Assembly: GCA_933228675.1 (NCBI GenBank) | Contig: OW121741.1 | Coordinates: 117,526,834 to 117,590,833 of the forward strand | Length of the DNA: 64,000 nt | Source: Stomorhina lunata | Lineage: Eukaryota > Arthropoda > Insecta > Diptera > Rhiniidae | Direction: 5' to 3' | In this document: in pieces, positions 1-12,240 of the stretch | Numbering within the stretch: the first letter of the stretch is position 1 | Layout of the letters: every line of letters starts with the position of its first letter | Notes under the pieces: generated by a model | Seen by the model: the letters and a program-made list of their open reading frames with translations, nothing else | What the model was told of the DNA's origin: nothing | Database searches by the model: none | Made by a program: the position numbers and the translations under genes

Positions 1-1775
1 ATAAAAATATTTTTCTATAGAAAATTTTTTGATAAAAATAATTTTCTATAGAAAATTTTTTGATAAAAATAATTTTTTATAGAAAATTTTTTGATAAAAA
101 TAATTTTCTATAGAAAATTTTTTGATAAAAATAATTTTCTATAGAAAATTTGTTGATAAAAATAATTTTATATAGAAAATTTTTTGATAAAAATAATTTT
201 CTATAGAAAATTTTTTGATAAAAATAATTTTCTATAGAAAATTTTTTGATAAAAATAATTTTTTATAGAAAACTTTTTGATAAAAATAATTTTCTACAGA
301 AAATTTTTTGATAAAAATAATTTTCTATTGAAAATTTTTTGATAAAAATAATTTTCTATAGAAAATTTTTTGATAAAAATAATTTTCTATAGAAAATTTT
401 TTGATAAAATAACTTTCCATAGAAAATTTTTTGATAAAAATAATTTTCTATAGAAAATTTTTTGATAAAAATAATTTTCTAAAAAAAATTTTTTGATAAA
501 AATAATTTTCCTAAGAAAATTTTTTGATAAAAATAATTTTCTATAGAAAATTTTTTGATAAAAATAACTTTCTATAGAAAATTTTTTGATAAAAATAATT
601 ATCTATAGAAAATTTTTTGATAAAAATAATTTTCCTAAGAAAATTTTTTGATAAAAATAATTTTCTATAGAAAAATTTTTTATAAAAATATTTTTCTATA
701 GAAAAATTTTTGATAAAAATATTTTTCTATAGAAAAATTTTTGATAAAAATATTTTTGTATAGAAAATTTTTTGATAAAAATATTTTTCTATAGAAAAAT
801 TTTTGGTAAAAATATTTTTCTATAGAAAAATTTTTGGTAAAAATATTTTTCTGTAGAAAAATATTTTTCTATAAAAAAATTGTTTATAAAAATATTTTTC
901 TATAGAAAAATTTTTGATAAAAATATTTTTCTATAGAAAAATTTTTGATAAAAATATTTTTCTATAGAAAAATTTCGATTAAAATATTTTTCTATAGAAA
1001 AATTTTTAATAAAAATATTTTCCTATTGAGAAATTTTTGATAAAGATATTTTTCTATAAAAATTTTTTTGATAAAAATATTTTTCTATAAAAAATTTTCG
1101 ATAAAAATATTTTTCTATAGAAATATTTTCGATAAAAATATTTTTCTATAGAAAAATTTTTAATAAAAATATTTGTCTATAGAAAAATTTTTGATAAAAA
1201 TATTTTTCTATAGCAAAATATTTTTCTATAGAAAAATTTTTAGAAAAATATTTTTCTATAGAAAAATTTTTTAGAAAAATATTTTTCTAAAGAAAAATTT
1301 TTGATAAAAATATTTTTCTATTTTCCATTTCCTATTCACCAATTTTTGATAAAAATATTTTCTATAGAAAAATTTTTTAGAAAAATTTTTTAGAAAAATA
1401 TTTTTCTATAGAATAATTTTTGACAAAAATATTTTTCTATAGAAAAATTTTTGATACAAATAATTTTCTATAGAAACATTTTTGATAAAAATATTTTTCT
1501 GTACAAAAATTTTTGATAAAAATGTTTTTGTCTAGAAAAATTTTCGTTCAAAATATTTTTCAATAGAAAAATTTTCGTTAAAAATATGAAAAATTTTCGT
1601 AAAAATTGTTTTTCTATAGAAAAATTTCCATTAAAAATATTTTTCTATAGAAAAATTTTTATTAAAAATATTTTTCTATAGAAAAATATTCGATAAAAAT
1701 ATTTTCCTGTTGAAAGCTTTCGTTAAAAATATTTTTCTATAAAAAAATTTTTGTCAAAAATATTTTTCTATAAAA
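1..1775. repeat. Minisatellite array A, 31-bp monomer, forward orientation
   Basis: About 57 tandem monomers of 31 bp, pure A/T apart from one GATAAAAAT box and the palindromic core TTTTCTATAGAAAA. From 1 to about 660 most copies read GATAAAAATAATTTT; from about 670 onward most read GATAAAAATATTTTT, so two subfamilies are stacked. Copies decay to the right, where spacing slips and foreign bits appear (about 1320-1345). The array runs off the left edge of the window. No coding potential. Confidence 0.95.
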
Positions 1776-2454
1776 TATATGTTATTTAGGTTATCCTAAA
1801 AGTATGTTACACAAATGTTTCTCAATCAATATCAAAGCAACTTGGCCTCTAGCATTTCAAACAAAAAATCGGTTTTGCATTTTTTTTTATAAAATGTGAC
1901 TATTGCGAAATTTTATAAAAATTATTATATTTTTATGACTAATTTTAAAATGACGACAGCAAAACTTCAATTTAAAATAAATGCCTTTTATATTCCTGAC
2001 TCTTCAATACATTAAATTTTACATAATTACTCACTTTGTCATTAAAAAAAGAACTTAAATAAATTTAATTGCACAGAAACGTTTTGCATATAGAGAAAAG
2101 AAAAAAAAGCAACAGAGGAAAGAAAAATTACGCTTAATGCATCTGACTACAAATTTGCGTAAACGTAATCAATAATATTTATTTTACATAAATATTTTTA
2201 ATGACATCTGTGTCATTATCCAGCGATTGGGTTGAAAAGTCTTGTATAGTTTGCTTATACTATACAACAACAATGACATATTTATGTACTCTTTATATAA
2301 ATATGAAGCGGTGAAATGTTAGAGTTTTGGGGCCTGTGACAACACATGATTCGTGAATATACACATATATGCTTTATCGTTCGAAAAATTTTGATTTTAC
2401 CCATATATAAAAATACAAAATTTTTAGAGAAAAAAAATACTTTAATTTAAAAAG
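1776..2454. other. AT-rich non-coding stretch with one dispersed repeat copy
   Basis: Positions 1782-1830 hold one copy of a dispersed sequence with core AAAAGTATGTTACAC, also found at about 30107-30165 (reverse) and 59773-59836 (forward). The rest is unique-looking AT-rich DNA with stops in all frames. No gene, RNA or repeat is seen. Confidence 0.6.
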
Positions 2455-2535
2455 GTACAATAAATTGTCTATTACATTAACAAATAAATGTAATAGACTG
2501 GGATAAAGTACAAATTATTTTTCTTTTTGAATAAT
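2455..2535. repeat. Relic of the foldback element end
   Basis: The stretch contains CTATTACATT and AATGTAATAG as inverted halves around AACAAATA, followed by GGGATAAAGTACAAAT and TTCTTTTTGAATAA. This is the same order as the outer end of the foldback arm at about 34197-34266 (CTGTTACATT, AATGTAACAG, GGGATCAAATGCAAAT, TTCTTTTTGAATAA), with scattered substitutions. A possible second piece at 2955-3030 (GGGGATATTTCTCCTG, then ACATTTTTTGG) resembles inner arm sequence but is much weaker. Confidence 0.6.
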
Positions 2536-2559
2536 TTTTACAGCCCGATAGTTTTGTTA

Positions 2560-2880
2560 TTTTTTGATAAAAGCGTATATAAAAATGTTTATATAATTTT
2601 TTTGATACAAAATTTTTCCATAAAAATTTTTTAGTTAAAAAGAATTTTCTATAGAATTATTTTCGTTAAAAAGAATTTTCTATAGAAACTTTTTCGTAAA
2701 AAAGAATTTTCTATAGATTTTTTTTTTTTCAAAAACAATTTCTGTAAAAAAAATCCTGTACAGATTTTTTGATAAAATAAATTTTCTCTTAAGGTTTTTC
2801 GATAATAATGAAAGTTATACTATTGGAAAGTTTTTGATAAAAAAAATCTTTCGATAAAAAAGTTTTTCTTTAAAAAATGT
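2560..2880. repeat. Degenerate 31-bp minisatellite copies
   Basis: Roughly ten eroded monomers with the recurring block AAGAATTTTCTATAGA, spaced about 31 bp and interrupted by poly(T). They are relatives of array A, with GTTAAAAA in place of GATAAAAA. Confidence 0.7.
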
Positions 2881-3119
2881 GTACAGTTGTTTATATTTGC
2901 TAAGACACTATAATTTTTTTTTGTTTCGGAAATAAGATGTAATTCTTGGTTTTCAATCTCTCTATAAATGGGGATATTTCTCCTGCGTCGAGAAAAGGTT
3001 GTCCCTACCAACATTTTTTGGTTTTATTAAATAACGATAATAAATACTGGCAATAAATTGGCATCCTAGTGCAACACACATATGTTAAACTTTTAGTTAA
3101 AAGTTTGACAACCCATAAA
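2881..3119. other. Short AT-rich non-coding stretch
   Basis: It includes the weak foldback-like piece at 2955-3030. Otherwise nothing is recognised. Confidence 0.4.
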
Positions 3120-4075
3120 TTTTGAAAAAATATTTTTCAATTAAAATTTTTCTATAAAAAATTTTTTGATAAAAAATTATTCGATATTAAATTTTAATAA
3201 AGTAAATTTTTTTATGGAAATTTTTTCGATAAAAAATTTGTCTACAGAAATTTTTTCTAAAAAATTTTTCTATAGAAATTTTTCTGTAGAAATTTTTCTA
3301 AAAAATTTTTCTATAGAAATTTTTCTAAAAAATTTTTTTAGTGATCACAGATTTTGGCCCAATTTGCTCTATCTCTTCTAGTTTCCAAGGAAATCGAAGT
3401 TTTACATTTTTATATCAAAATTTAAAAAAAAATGGGTTTTAGTACGAATTTTGAAATTTTTTAGTGATCACAGATTTTGGCCGAATTGCTCTATCTCTTC
3501 TAGTTACCAAGGAAACCAAAGTTTTATATTTTCATATAAAAATTTTCAGAAAATTAGGTTTTAGTACGAGTTTTGATTTTTTAAATAAAAAAAAAATTGT
3601 GTTAACATTTTTTGATAAAAAAATTTTTGTGCTAATTTTTTGATAAAAAAGATTTTTCAAAGAAAACTTTTCAATAAAAAATCTTGACAAAGTAATTTTT
3701 TTATACAAAAAATATAGAAAATTGTTTTTTATATTTTCGAAAACAAAAATTCTAAAGAAAATTTTCCGATAAAACTTTTATATAAGAAATGTTTCTATCG
3801 AAATTTTCTCGACAAAAAATTTTCTATAAAAATTTTTCGATAAAAAAAATCCCATAAATTTTAATTTTTCGATAATAAAGATTTTTCATTGAAAACTTTT
3901 CAATAAAAAAATTTTGACAAATTAAATTTTTTCAACAAACATTTTTTTTTGACAAAGAAAATTTTTTCTAAAGAATTTTTGTCGATAAAAATTGTTTCGA
4001 TAAAAAATGTTTCTATAAAAATTTTCTCGATAAAAAATTTTTCTATAAAAATTTTCAAGTATTTGGTAAATTTTT
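3120..4075. repeat. Degenerate A/T minisatellite with an internal 123-bp tandem duplication
   Basis: The flanks are eroded repeats of the GATAAAAAATTTTTCTATA type with irregular spacing. In the middle lie two direct copies of a 123-bp sequence, beginning GTGATCACAGATTTTGGCC at 3341 and again at 3464; both run on through CTCTATCTCTTCTAGTT and AAGTTTTA. Short open frames here are low-complexity Phe/Ile/Lys translations of A/T repeats and are not genes. Confidence 0.8.
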
Positions 4076-4499
4076 GCATCATACAAAAACTTTCCCAGAA
4101 CTTATATACTTAAAATATTTCCATTATTTGGACTTTTATGAGAGCTAGGGTCAAATGGAGACTGATTATCTCGAAATTTGGCAAAATAATTACAGTTTTT
4201 ACAAAAATTATGTAACTATCAAAATTGTCATTATCTTCAGTTTTATGAGCGTTTTTAGAGATTTTTATTTCATTTAGTGTGTTTTGAAAATGTATACCGA
4301 TTTCAACGAAATTAGGTACAGTCATTTTGGTTTATATAAGCAGTATTTGGTTTAAATTTCATGAAAAAATATTGATATTTGTGGCCAAAATATTAGTTCC
4401 GTGACTTATGTCAGGTACCATAAATAATGAACCGATTTTGACGAATTTCAAATTTCATCATCACAAATTCACAAGTTTCATCAAATTATCTTTAGAAAT
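4076..4499. other. AT-rich stretch, no gene seen
   Basis: It contains phrases such as ATTTCATGAAAAAATATTG and repeated 'cgattt...gaatttcaa' themes that read like the body of an old transposon next to the following repeat. No open frame with recognisable similarity. Confidence 0.4.
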
Positions 4500-4735
4500 G
4501 CGACCTGTACTTTGATTACATGGTTAACATGACAGCTGACCGGCCAGCCAGTAAGCCGTCCAGATGGACGGACTGACACCGCTAAGTTGACTCAGAAAGT
4601 GATTTTAAGCCTATTGCTATACTAAAAGGTGGGTCTAAGACAAATATTTCTATGCGTTATATACATCTATGCGTTACATAATACCCTTTCCACCTATGGT
4701 GGTGATGGGAATAAATGTGTTAGATAATATACCTT
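4500..4735. repeat. Probable remnant of a high-copy dispersed fly repeat
   Basis: A GC-richer island reads GACCGGCCAGCC, then GATGGACGGACTGACACCG, then GTTGACTCAGAAAGTGATTT, then AGGTGGGTCTAAGAC, ATGCGTTA and ACCCTTTCCACC with GGTGGTGATGGG. I recall very similar 'GACGGAC ... CGACTCAG ... GGTGGGTCTA ... ACCCT' tracts scattered through muscoid fly genomes as the end of a dispersed element, but cannot assign a class. The CACCTATGGTGG stretch is a short palindrome. Confidence 0.5.
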
Positions 4736-6344
4736 TCATCACTAAGTTAATTTTTTTCGTGTAGTTATAAAACAAATATTATCGAATTTCTGTCATCATA
4801 TAAAGATTTTCTAAAAACCTGAAAAGTTTGTATAGGAGCAATTGTCAAATATATAAAAAATTCAATCACTTGCTGTAAAACACTTAAGGAAGCAAAATTT
4901 TATTGTCTGATATAACTAAAGATTCACAGCTTTATACCAACAAGGTACCATATGAAAATGAAGCGAAATTTAAAAAACAGTAGGCCCTTATTTTTTGCCT
5001 TTAACATTTATATGAAAATGTATTCATATGAGTATGTATAGGTATTTCATATACGTGTCTGTTTCAAACTGCATGTGACATATATTTTAATTTAATTTTT
5101 TTAATTGTTGCCAAACACTCTTTTTGTTACTTATTTACCTTAAGTAGATTTTTATACATGTGTATATGTATTTATACATATATGTATGTATTGTACATCA
5201 TTGAGTATGTATGCAATAATATTTCCACTTTATTTATTTTTTATCTTAAATGTCCTTTAGTAATTGTTGCAATTTCGTTAATCTCATTTTACCTGTGTAA
5301 ATGTGGATTGAGTGTGTTCATTATATTCGTTAAAATAAATATTAAATTGAAGGTATAAAACTTTTTTGCAAATGAGCCTATTAAATGTTATTAAATCATT
5401 ATTAATGTCATGAAGTTGGAGGGAGGAGTCGCAATGGGACAAGAAGGGCAAATTAAAAAGTTATTAACAACGAACAATATTGAAGGAGAGTAGAGCAAAA
5501 AGTGGACAAAAGGTGTGTTTTACTGAGAGATAAATACAAATATTGTAAAAATTATTTTTAAAAAGAATTTTTTGCAGAACTTAATTCAAATTGAGTAATA
5601 TTTCGAATAAAATTTATAGTTGTAGCTTTATATTTAAGTAGTAAAACTAGTAAAATTGGTTTGAGCTCAATTTCCATTCTTAATAAATCCTCCAGGCCTT
5701 TATATTTTATTGCTCCAGAGTGTTAAATACACAAAAATAGATCCATAAAAACCTAAGCCAAAAAATAATACAAACAAATAAAATAAAACTAAGCCAAATG
5801 ACAAATAAATGAAACTCTGTAACTTACACAAGTAAAACATTAATACCTTACAGGCACTAACACATTCAAGGAAAACACTTATACATAAGAAACAAAAAAA
5901 AATATGATATTTGAACACTAATACTCAAGCAAAAAGGATATCTGAACACTTAAACAACAAAAGGATATTTAAGAAACTCACATTGTACTTATGTTTGTGA
6001 GCAAAAGCAGAAAAAAACGCACATTCATATCTCATTAGGCATAAGAGGCTTAAGCTCAATAAATTTTATCAAAAAGTCAGACTCAGACAAATACTTTACA
6101 CACTTTACGACGACAACATTCAGAATTTTTGTTCTGCACAATGAAAAATAGCAAATAACAAATAGAACTGTCACACCCAAAAATACAAATAGTTTTTGTT
6201 CGGTTGAAAGAAAAAAAAAATAAAGGAAACTTACAGACTCGAATATACCAAAAAACATATAAACAGACATTTTTACTCTGAACAGTTGAGGCACGTTTAA
6301 ACTTTAAAGGATAAATGCATATATGGGAAAAGTAAGGACTGACA
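4736..6344. other. AT-rich non-coding stretch, no gene seen
   Basis: ATG/TA-rich sequence with ATGTATGTAT-type microsatellite runs near 5020-5210. The short open frames (for example 5700-5918 and 6025-6294 on the minus strand) are hydrophobic, lack any recognisable motif, and are of a length expected by chance in several frames of a 64-kb window. No splice-bounded exon could be argued. Confidence 0.6.
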
Positions 6345-9085
6345 TAAATTTCGTAAAATTTCCTTTAAATAGTAAATTTTCGAAAAATTTCATATAACTA
6401 GTAAACTTTGAAAAATTTCTTATCACTAATTAATTTTCGAAAAATACCTATATATAGTAAATTTTTGAAAAATTTTCTCTAAATAGTAAATTTTCTCTAA
6501 ATAGTAAAATTTTCCTATAAACAGTAAATTTTTTAAAAATTTCCTATAAATATAGTAAGATTTTGAAAATTTTCTTATAAAAATAGAAAGATTCTGAAAA
6601 ATATCCTATAATGAAGGTAAATTATTGAAAAATTTTCTATCAAAACAGTAAATTTTAAAAAAATTTCCTATAAAAATAGTCAATTTTTTAAAAATTTCCT
6701 ATAAAAATGGTAAATTTTTAAATAATTTCCTATAACATTAGTAAATTTTTGAAAATTTTTCTATAAAAATAGTACATTTTTGAAAAACTTCCTATAAAAA
6801 TAGTAAATTTTTTAAAAATTTTCTATGAAAACTTTTAAAATTTTTGAAAAATTTACAAAAAAAAACAAATTTTAGAAAAATTCCTTATATAAATAGCAAA
6901 TTTTAGAAAAATTTCCTATAAAATAAGAAAATTTTAGAAAAATTTCCTATAAAAATAGAAAATTTTAGAAAAATTTTCTATAAAAATAGCAAATTTTAGA
7001 AAAATTTTCTATAAAAATAGTAAATTTTTGAAAAATTTCCTATAAAAATAATAAATTTTTGAAAAATTTCCTAAAAAAATAGTAAATTTTTGAAAAATTT
7101 CCTAAAAAAATAGTAAATTTTTGAAAAATTTCCTATAAATATAGTAAATTTTTGAAAAATTTCCTATAAATATAGTAAATTTTTGAAAAATTTCCTATAA
7201 AAATAGTAAATTTTTGAAAAATTTCCTATAAAAATAGTAAATTTTTAAAAAATTTCCTATAAAAATAGCAAATTTTTGAAAAATTTCCTATAAAAATAGG
7301 AAATTTTTGAAAAATTTCCTATAAAAATAGTAAATTTTTGAAAAATTTCCTATATAAATAGTAAATTTTTTAAAAATTTCCTATAAATATAGTAAATTTT
7401 TGAAAAATTTCCTATAAAAATAGTAAATTTTTGAAAAATTTCCTATAAAAATAGTAAATTTTTGAAAAATTTCCTATAAAAATAGTAAATTTTTGAAAAA
7501 TTTCCTATAAAAAAGTAAATTTTTGAAAAATTTCCTATGAAAATAGGAAATTTTTGAAAAATTTCCTATGAAAATAGGAAATTTTTGAAAAATTTCCTAT
7601 GAAAATAGTAAATTTTTGAAAAATTTCCTATAAAAATAGTAAATTTTTGAAAAATTTCCTATAAAAATAGTAAATTTTTGAAAAATTTCCTATCAAAATT
7701 ATAAATTTTTGAAAAATTTCCTACAAAATAGTAAATTTTTGAAAAATTTCCTACAAAAATAGTAAATTTTTGAAAAATTTCCTATAAAAATAGTAAATTT
7801 TTGAAAAATTTCTTATAAAAATAGTAAATTTTTAAAAAATTTCCTATAAAAATAGTAAATTTTTGAAAAATTTCCTATAAAAATAGGAAATTTTTGAAAA
7901 ATTTCCTATAAAAATAGTAAATTTTTGAAAAATTTCCTATAAAAATAGTAAATTTTTGAAAAATTTCCTATAAAAATAGTAAATTTTTGAAAAATTTCCT
8001 ATAAAATTAGTAAATTTTTGAAAAATTTCCTATAAAAATAGTAAATTTTTGAAAAATTTCCTATAAAAATAGGAAATTTTTGAAAAATTTCCTATAAAAA
8101 TAGGAAATTTTTGAAAAATTTCCTATAAAAATAGGAAATTTTTGAAAAATTTCCTATAAAAATAGGAAATTTTTGGAAAATTTCCTATAAAAATAGTAAA
8201 TTTTTGAAAAATTTCCTATAAAATTAGTAAATTTTTGAAAAATTTCCTATAAAAATAGTAAATTTTTGAAAAATTTCCTATAAAAATTATAAATTTTTGA
8301 AAAATTTCCTATAAAAATAGTAAATTTTTGAAAAATTTCTTATAAAAATAGTAAATTTTTGAAAAATTTCCTATAAAAATAGTAAATTTTTGAAAAATTT
8401 CCTATAAAAATAGTAAATTTTTGAAAAATTTCCTATAAAAATAGGAAATTTTTGAAAAATTTCCTATAAAAATAGTAAATTTTTGAAAAATTTCCTATAA
8501 AAATAGTAAATTTTTGAAAAATTTCCTATAAAAATAGTAAATTTTTGAAAAATTTCCTATAAAAATAGTAAATTTTTGAAAAATTTTCTATAAAAATAGT
8601 AAATTTTTGAAAAATTTCCTATAAAAATAGTAAATTTTTGAAAAATTTCCTATAAAAATAGTAAATTTTTGAAAAATTTCCTATAAAAATAGTAAATTTT
8701 TGAAAAATTTCCTATAAAAATAGTAAATTTTTGAAAAATTTCCTATAAAAATAGTAAATTTTTGAAAAATTTCTTATAAAAACAGTAAATTTTTGAAAAA
8801 TTTCCTATAAAAATTATAAATTTTTGAAAAATTTCCTTTAAAAATTATAAATTTTTGAAAAATTTCCTAAAAAATTGGAAATTTTTGAAAAATTTCCTAA
8901 AAAATTGGAAATTTTTGAAAAATTTCCTATAAAAATTGGACGTTTTTGAAAAATTTCCTATAAAAATTTTAAATGTTTGTAAATTGTTTTAAAAATTTCC
9001 TATAAATAGTAAAATTTTGAAATATTTTCTATAAACAGTAAAGTTTTTAAAAATTTATATAAAAATTATAATTTTAAAAATTCAT
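6345..9085. repeat. Minisatellite array B, 31-bp monomer, forward orientation
   Basis: About 88 monomers of 31 bp. Each is a run of three A/T tracts: AAATTTTT, then G, then AAAAATTT, then CCTAT, AAAAA and TAGT. The core (about 7000-8880) is well homogenised and both edges are eroded. Two subtypes differ at one position: TAGTAAATTT (majority) and TAGGAAATTT (minority, clustered around 7540-7570 and 8060-8170). The GG subtype makes the monomer a near-perfect palindrome. The reverse complement of this array occurs at 27440-29625. Confidence 0.97.
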
Positions 9086-10029
9086 CTTAAATAGCTCCAC
9101 TTTCACTTACCCCCTTCTTCATTGACAACTATTTCAGTAAAACACACATACAAATATAGATTTTTCTAAAACCAGGCATGCAACCGCAACATGACAGATA
9201 GATGGCTTTAACCAACAACAACTCCAACAACAATGACAGCAATATCAACGGCAACAACAACAAACGAAACCTTAAATTCTTGAATACTTATACAACTGGA
9301 AGTGCAATGTATCTTCGTTAATGTGCAAAGTTGAGGACATCACTCGAAGAAAAGAGAGAATACCAAAAGCCGGAGCAGTAGCAGCAGCAGCAAAAAAGGA
9401 AGCTACGCACAGCTACAGAAATTTTTGTTTAGGCATGATTTATGGATAAATTATTTAAAGAAATACGTAAAAAATTATAGTTCGTAAACTTTCTACTGAG
9501 TTCTTCTTTTTTTCAGGAATACGAAAACATTATGCCAAGGAAGTGCCAAAGCAAACAAACGAAATACCAACAAAAAGTACAACACACTTTAGGATTGTTA
9601 ACAGAAAAATGCTCATACCATAAATCCTTTATGTATTAAAGGATAATAAATAAAACTAAAAGTATGTAATTTGTAAAAATGTGTGTTTGTGTAAAGTTTA
9701 AATTTGTAAATGTGTAAATGTTTGTATGCTAGTCTTTTTGTATTTGCAAAGTTTAAAAAAGATGAATTTGTTTCAAAATGTTTGTGGTTATTTTCTTTTT
9801 AAGAGGCTTAAAAGTAATAATTTGCAGTTTACTTGAGATAAAAAGTAAACATTTGTTTAACGTTAAAATTTTGTTTGGAGAATGCTTCTTGTTTATTTGC
9901 TAACCAAGGGAATTTATCAATAAATTGTTTGTCGGATTTGCTGTGACAAGAAGAAAAAATGCTTAAATCTTGTTTTGAAACTTTTATAAAACCTATTATA
10001 AAATTTTTGATGTCAATAGAAATTCGCAC
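9086..10029. other. Non-coding stretch with CAA and CAG microsatellites
   Basis: The stretch includes CAACAACAACTCC and GGCAACAACAACAA (9225-9270) and AGTAGCAGCAGCAGC (9380-9395), interspersed repeats typical of fly introns and intergenic DNA. A 66-codon minus-strand frame at 9829-10029 has no recognisable domain. No gene is supported. Confidence 0.55.
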
Positions 10030-12240
10030 AGAAAAATTTTAAGAAAAATTTCATATCGAAAATTTTTCTATAGAAAAATTTTATATCGAAAATTTTTCTA
10101 TAGAAAAATTTGTCATTAAAAATTTTTCAATAGAAAAATTTTATATCGAAAATGTTTCTATAGAAAAATTTTATATCGAAAATTTTTCTATAGAAACATT
10201 TTATATCGAAAATTTTTCTATAGAAAAATTTTATATCGAAAATTTTTCTATAGAAAAATTTTATATCGATAATTTTTCTATAGAAAAATTTTACATCGAT
10301 AATTTTTCTATAGAAAAATTTTATATCGAAAATTTTTCTATAGAAAAATTTTATATCGAAAATTTTTTATAGAAAAATTTTACATCGAAAATTTTTTATA
10401 GAAAAATTGTATATCGAAAATTTTTCTATAGAAAAATTGTATATCGAAAATTTTTCTATAGAAAAATTGTATATCGAAAATTTTTCTATAGAAAAATTTT
10501 ATATCGAAAATTTTTCTATAGAAATATTTTATATCGAAAATTTTCTATAGAAAAATTTTACATCGAAAATTTTCTATAGAAAAATTTTACATCGAAAATT
10601 TTCTATAGAAAAATTTTATATCGAAAATTTTCTATAGAAAAATTTTATATCGAAAATTTTCTATAGAAAAATTTTATATCGAAAATTTTCTATAGAAAAA
10701 TTTTATATCGAAAATTTTCTATAGACAAATTTTATATCGAAAATTTTCTATAGACAAATTTTATATCGAAAATTTTCTATAGAAAAATTTTATATCGAAA
10801 ATTTTCTATAGAAAAATTTTATATCGAAAATTTTCTATAGAAAAATTTTATATCGAAAATTTTCTATAGAAAAATTTTATATCGAAAATTTTCTATAGAA
10901 AAATTTTATATCGAAAATTTTCTATAGAAAAATTTTATATCGAAAATTTTCTATAGAAAAATTTTATATCGAAAATTTTCTATAGAAAAATTTTATATCG
11001 AAAATTTTCTATAGAAAAATTTTATATCGAAAATTTTCTATAGAAAAATTTTATATCGAAAATTTTCTATAGAAAAATTTTATATCGAAAATTTTCTATA
11101 GAAAAATTTTATATCGAAAATTTTCTATAGAAAAATTTTATATCGAAAATTTTCTATAGAAAAATTGTATATCGAAAATTTTCTATAGAAAAATTTTATA
11201 TCGAAAATTTTCTATAGAAAAATTTTATATCGAAAATTTTCTATAGAAAAATTTTATATCGAAAATTTTCTATAGAAAAATTTTATATCGAAAATTTTCT
11301 ATAGAAAAATTTTATATCGAAAATTTTCTATAGAAAAATTTTATATCGAAAATTTTCTATAGAAAAATTTTATATCGAAAATTTTCTATAGAAAAATTTT
11401 ATATCGAAAATTTTCTATAGAAAAATTTTATATCGAAAATTTTCTATAGAAAAATTTTATATCGAAAATTTTCTATAGAAAAATTTTATATCGAAAATTT
11501 TCTATAGAAAAATTTTATATCGAAAATTTTCTATAGAAAAATTTTATATCGAAAATTTTCTATAGAAAAATTTTATATCGAAAATTTTCTATAGAAAAAT
11601 TTTATATCGAAAATTTTCTATAGAAAAATTTTATATCGAAAATTTTCTATAGAAAAATTTTATATCGAAAATTTTCTATAGAAAAATTTTATATCGAAAA
11701 TTTTCTATAGAAAAATTTTATATCGAAAATTTTCTATAGAAAAATTTTATATCGAAAATTTTCTATAGAAAAATTTTATATCGAAAATTTTCTATAGAAA
11801 AATTTTATATCGAAAATTTTCTATAGAAAAATTTTATATCGAAAATTTTCTATAGAAAAATTTTATATCGAAAATTTTCTATAGAAAAATTTTATATCGA
11901 AAATTTTCTATAGAAAAATTTTATATCGAAAATTTTCTATAGCAAAATTTTATATCGTAAATTTTCTATAGAAAAATTTTATATCGAAAATTTTCTATAG
12001 AAAAATTTTATATCGAAAATTTTCTATAGAAAAATTTTACATCGAAAATTTTCTATAGAAAAATTTTACATCGAAAATTTTCTATAGAAAAATTTTACAT
12101 CGAAAATTTTCTATAGAAAAATTTTATATCGAAAATTTTCTATAGGAAACTTTTATATCGAAAATTTTCTACAGAAGCATTTTATATCGAAAATTTTCTT
12201 TAGAAAAATTTTATATCGAAAAGTTTTTATAGAAAAATAT
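10030..12240. repeat. Minisatellite array C, 30-bp then 29-bp monomer, forward orientation
   Basis: About 75 monomers containing ATATCGAAAATTTT and CTATAGAAAAATTTT. From 10030 to about 10535 the monomer is 30 bp (TTTTTCTATAG); from about 10535 to 12230 it is 29 bp because one T is missing (TTTTCTATAG), and that shorter form is almost uniform over about 1.6 kb. Edge variants are ACATCGAAAA (10380, 10560-10600 and 12040-12110) and ATATCGATAA (10265-10300). A related monomer in reverse orientation fills 31180-33237. Confidence 0.97.

Noticed and set aside
1..1775. Telomeric repeat or telomere-associated array
   Set aside because: Units are 31-bp A/T minisatellite monomers, not TTAGG-like; nothing marks a chromosome end.
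6025..6294. 89-codon minus-strand hydrophobic ORF as a membrane protein
   Set aside because: AT-rich composition gives Phe/Leu/Val-rich chance frames; no motif, neighbour or splice support.
10260..10310. DREF-type TATCGATA site in variant C monomers
   Set aside because: A single-base variant of the repeat (ATATCGATAA) in isolated copies; no promoter context.
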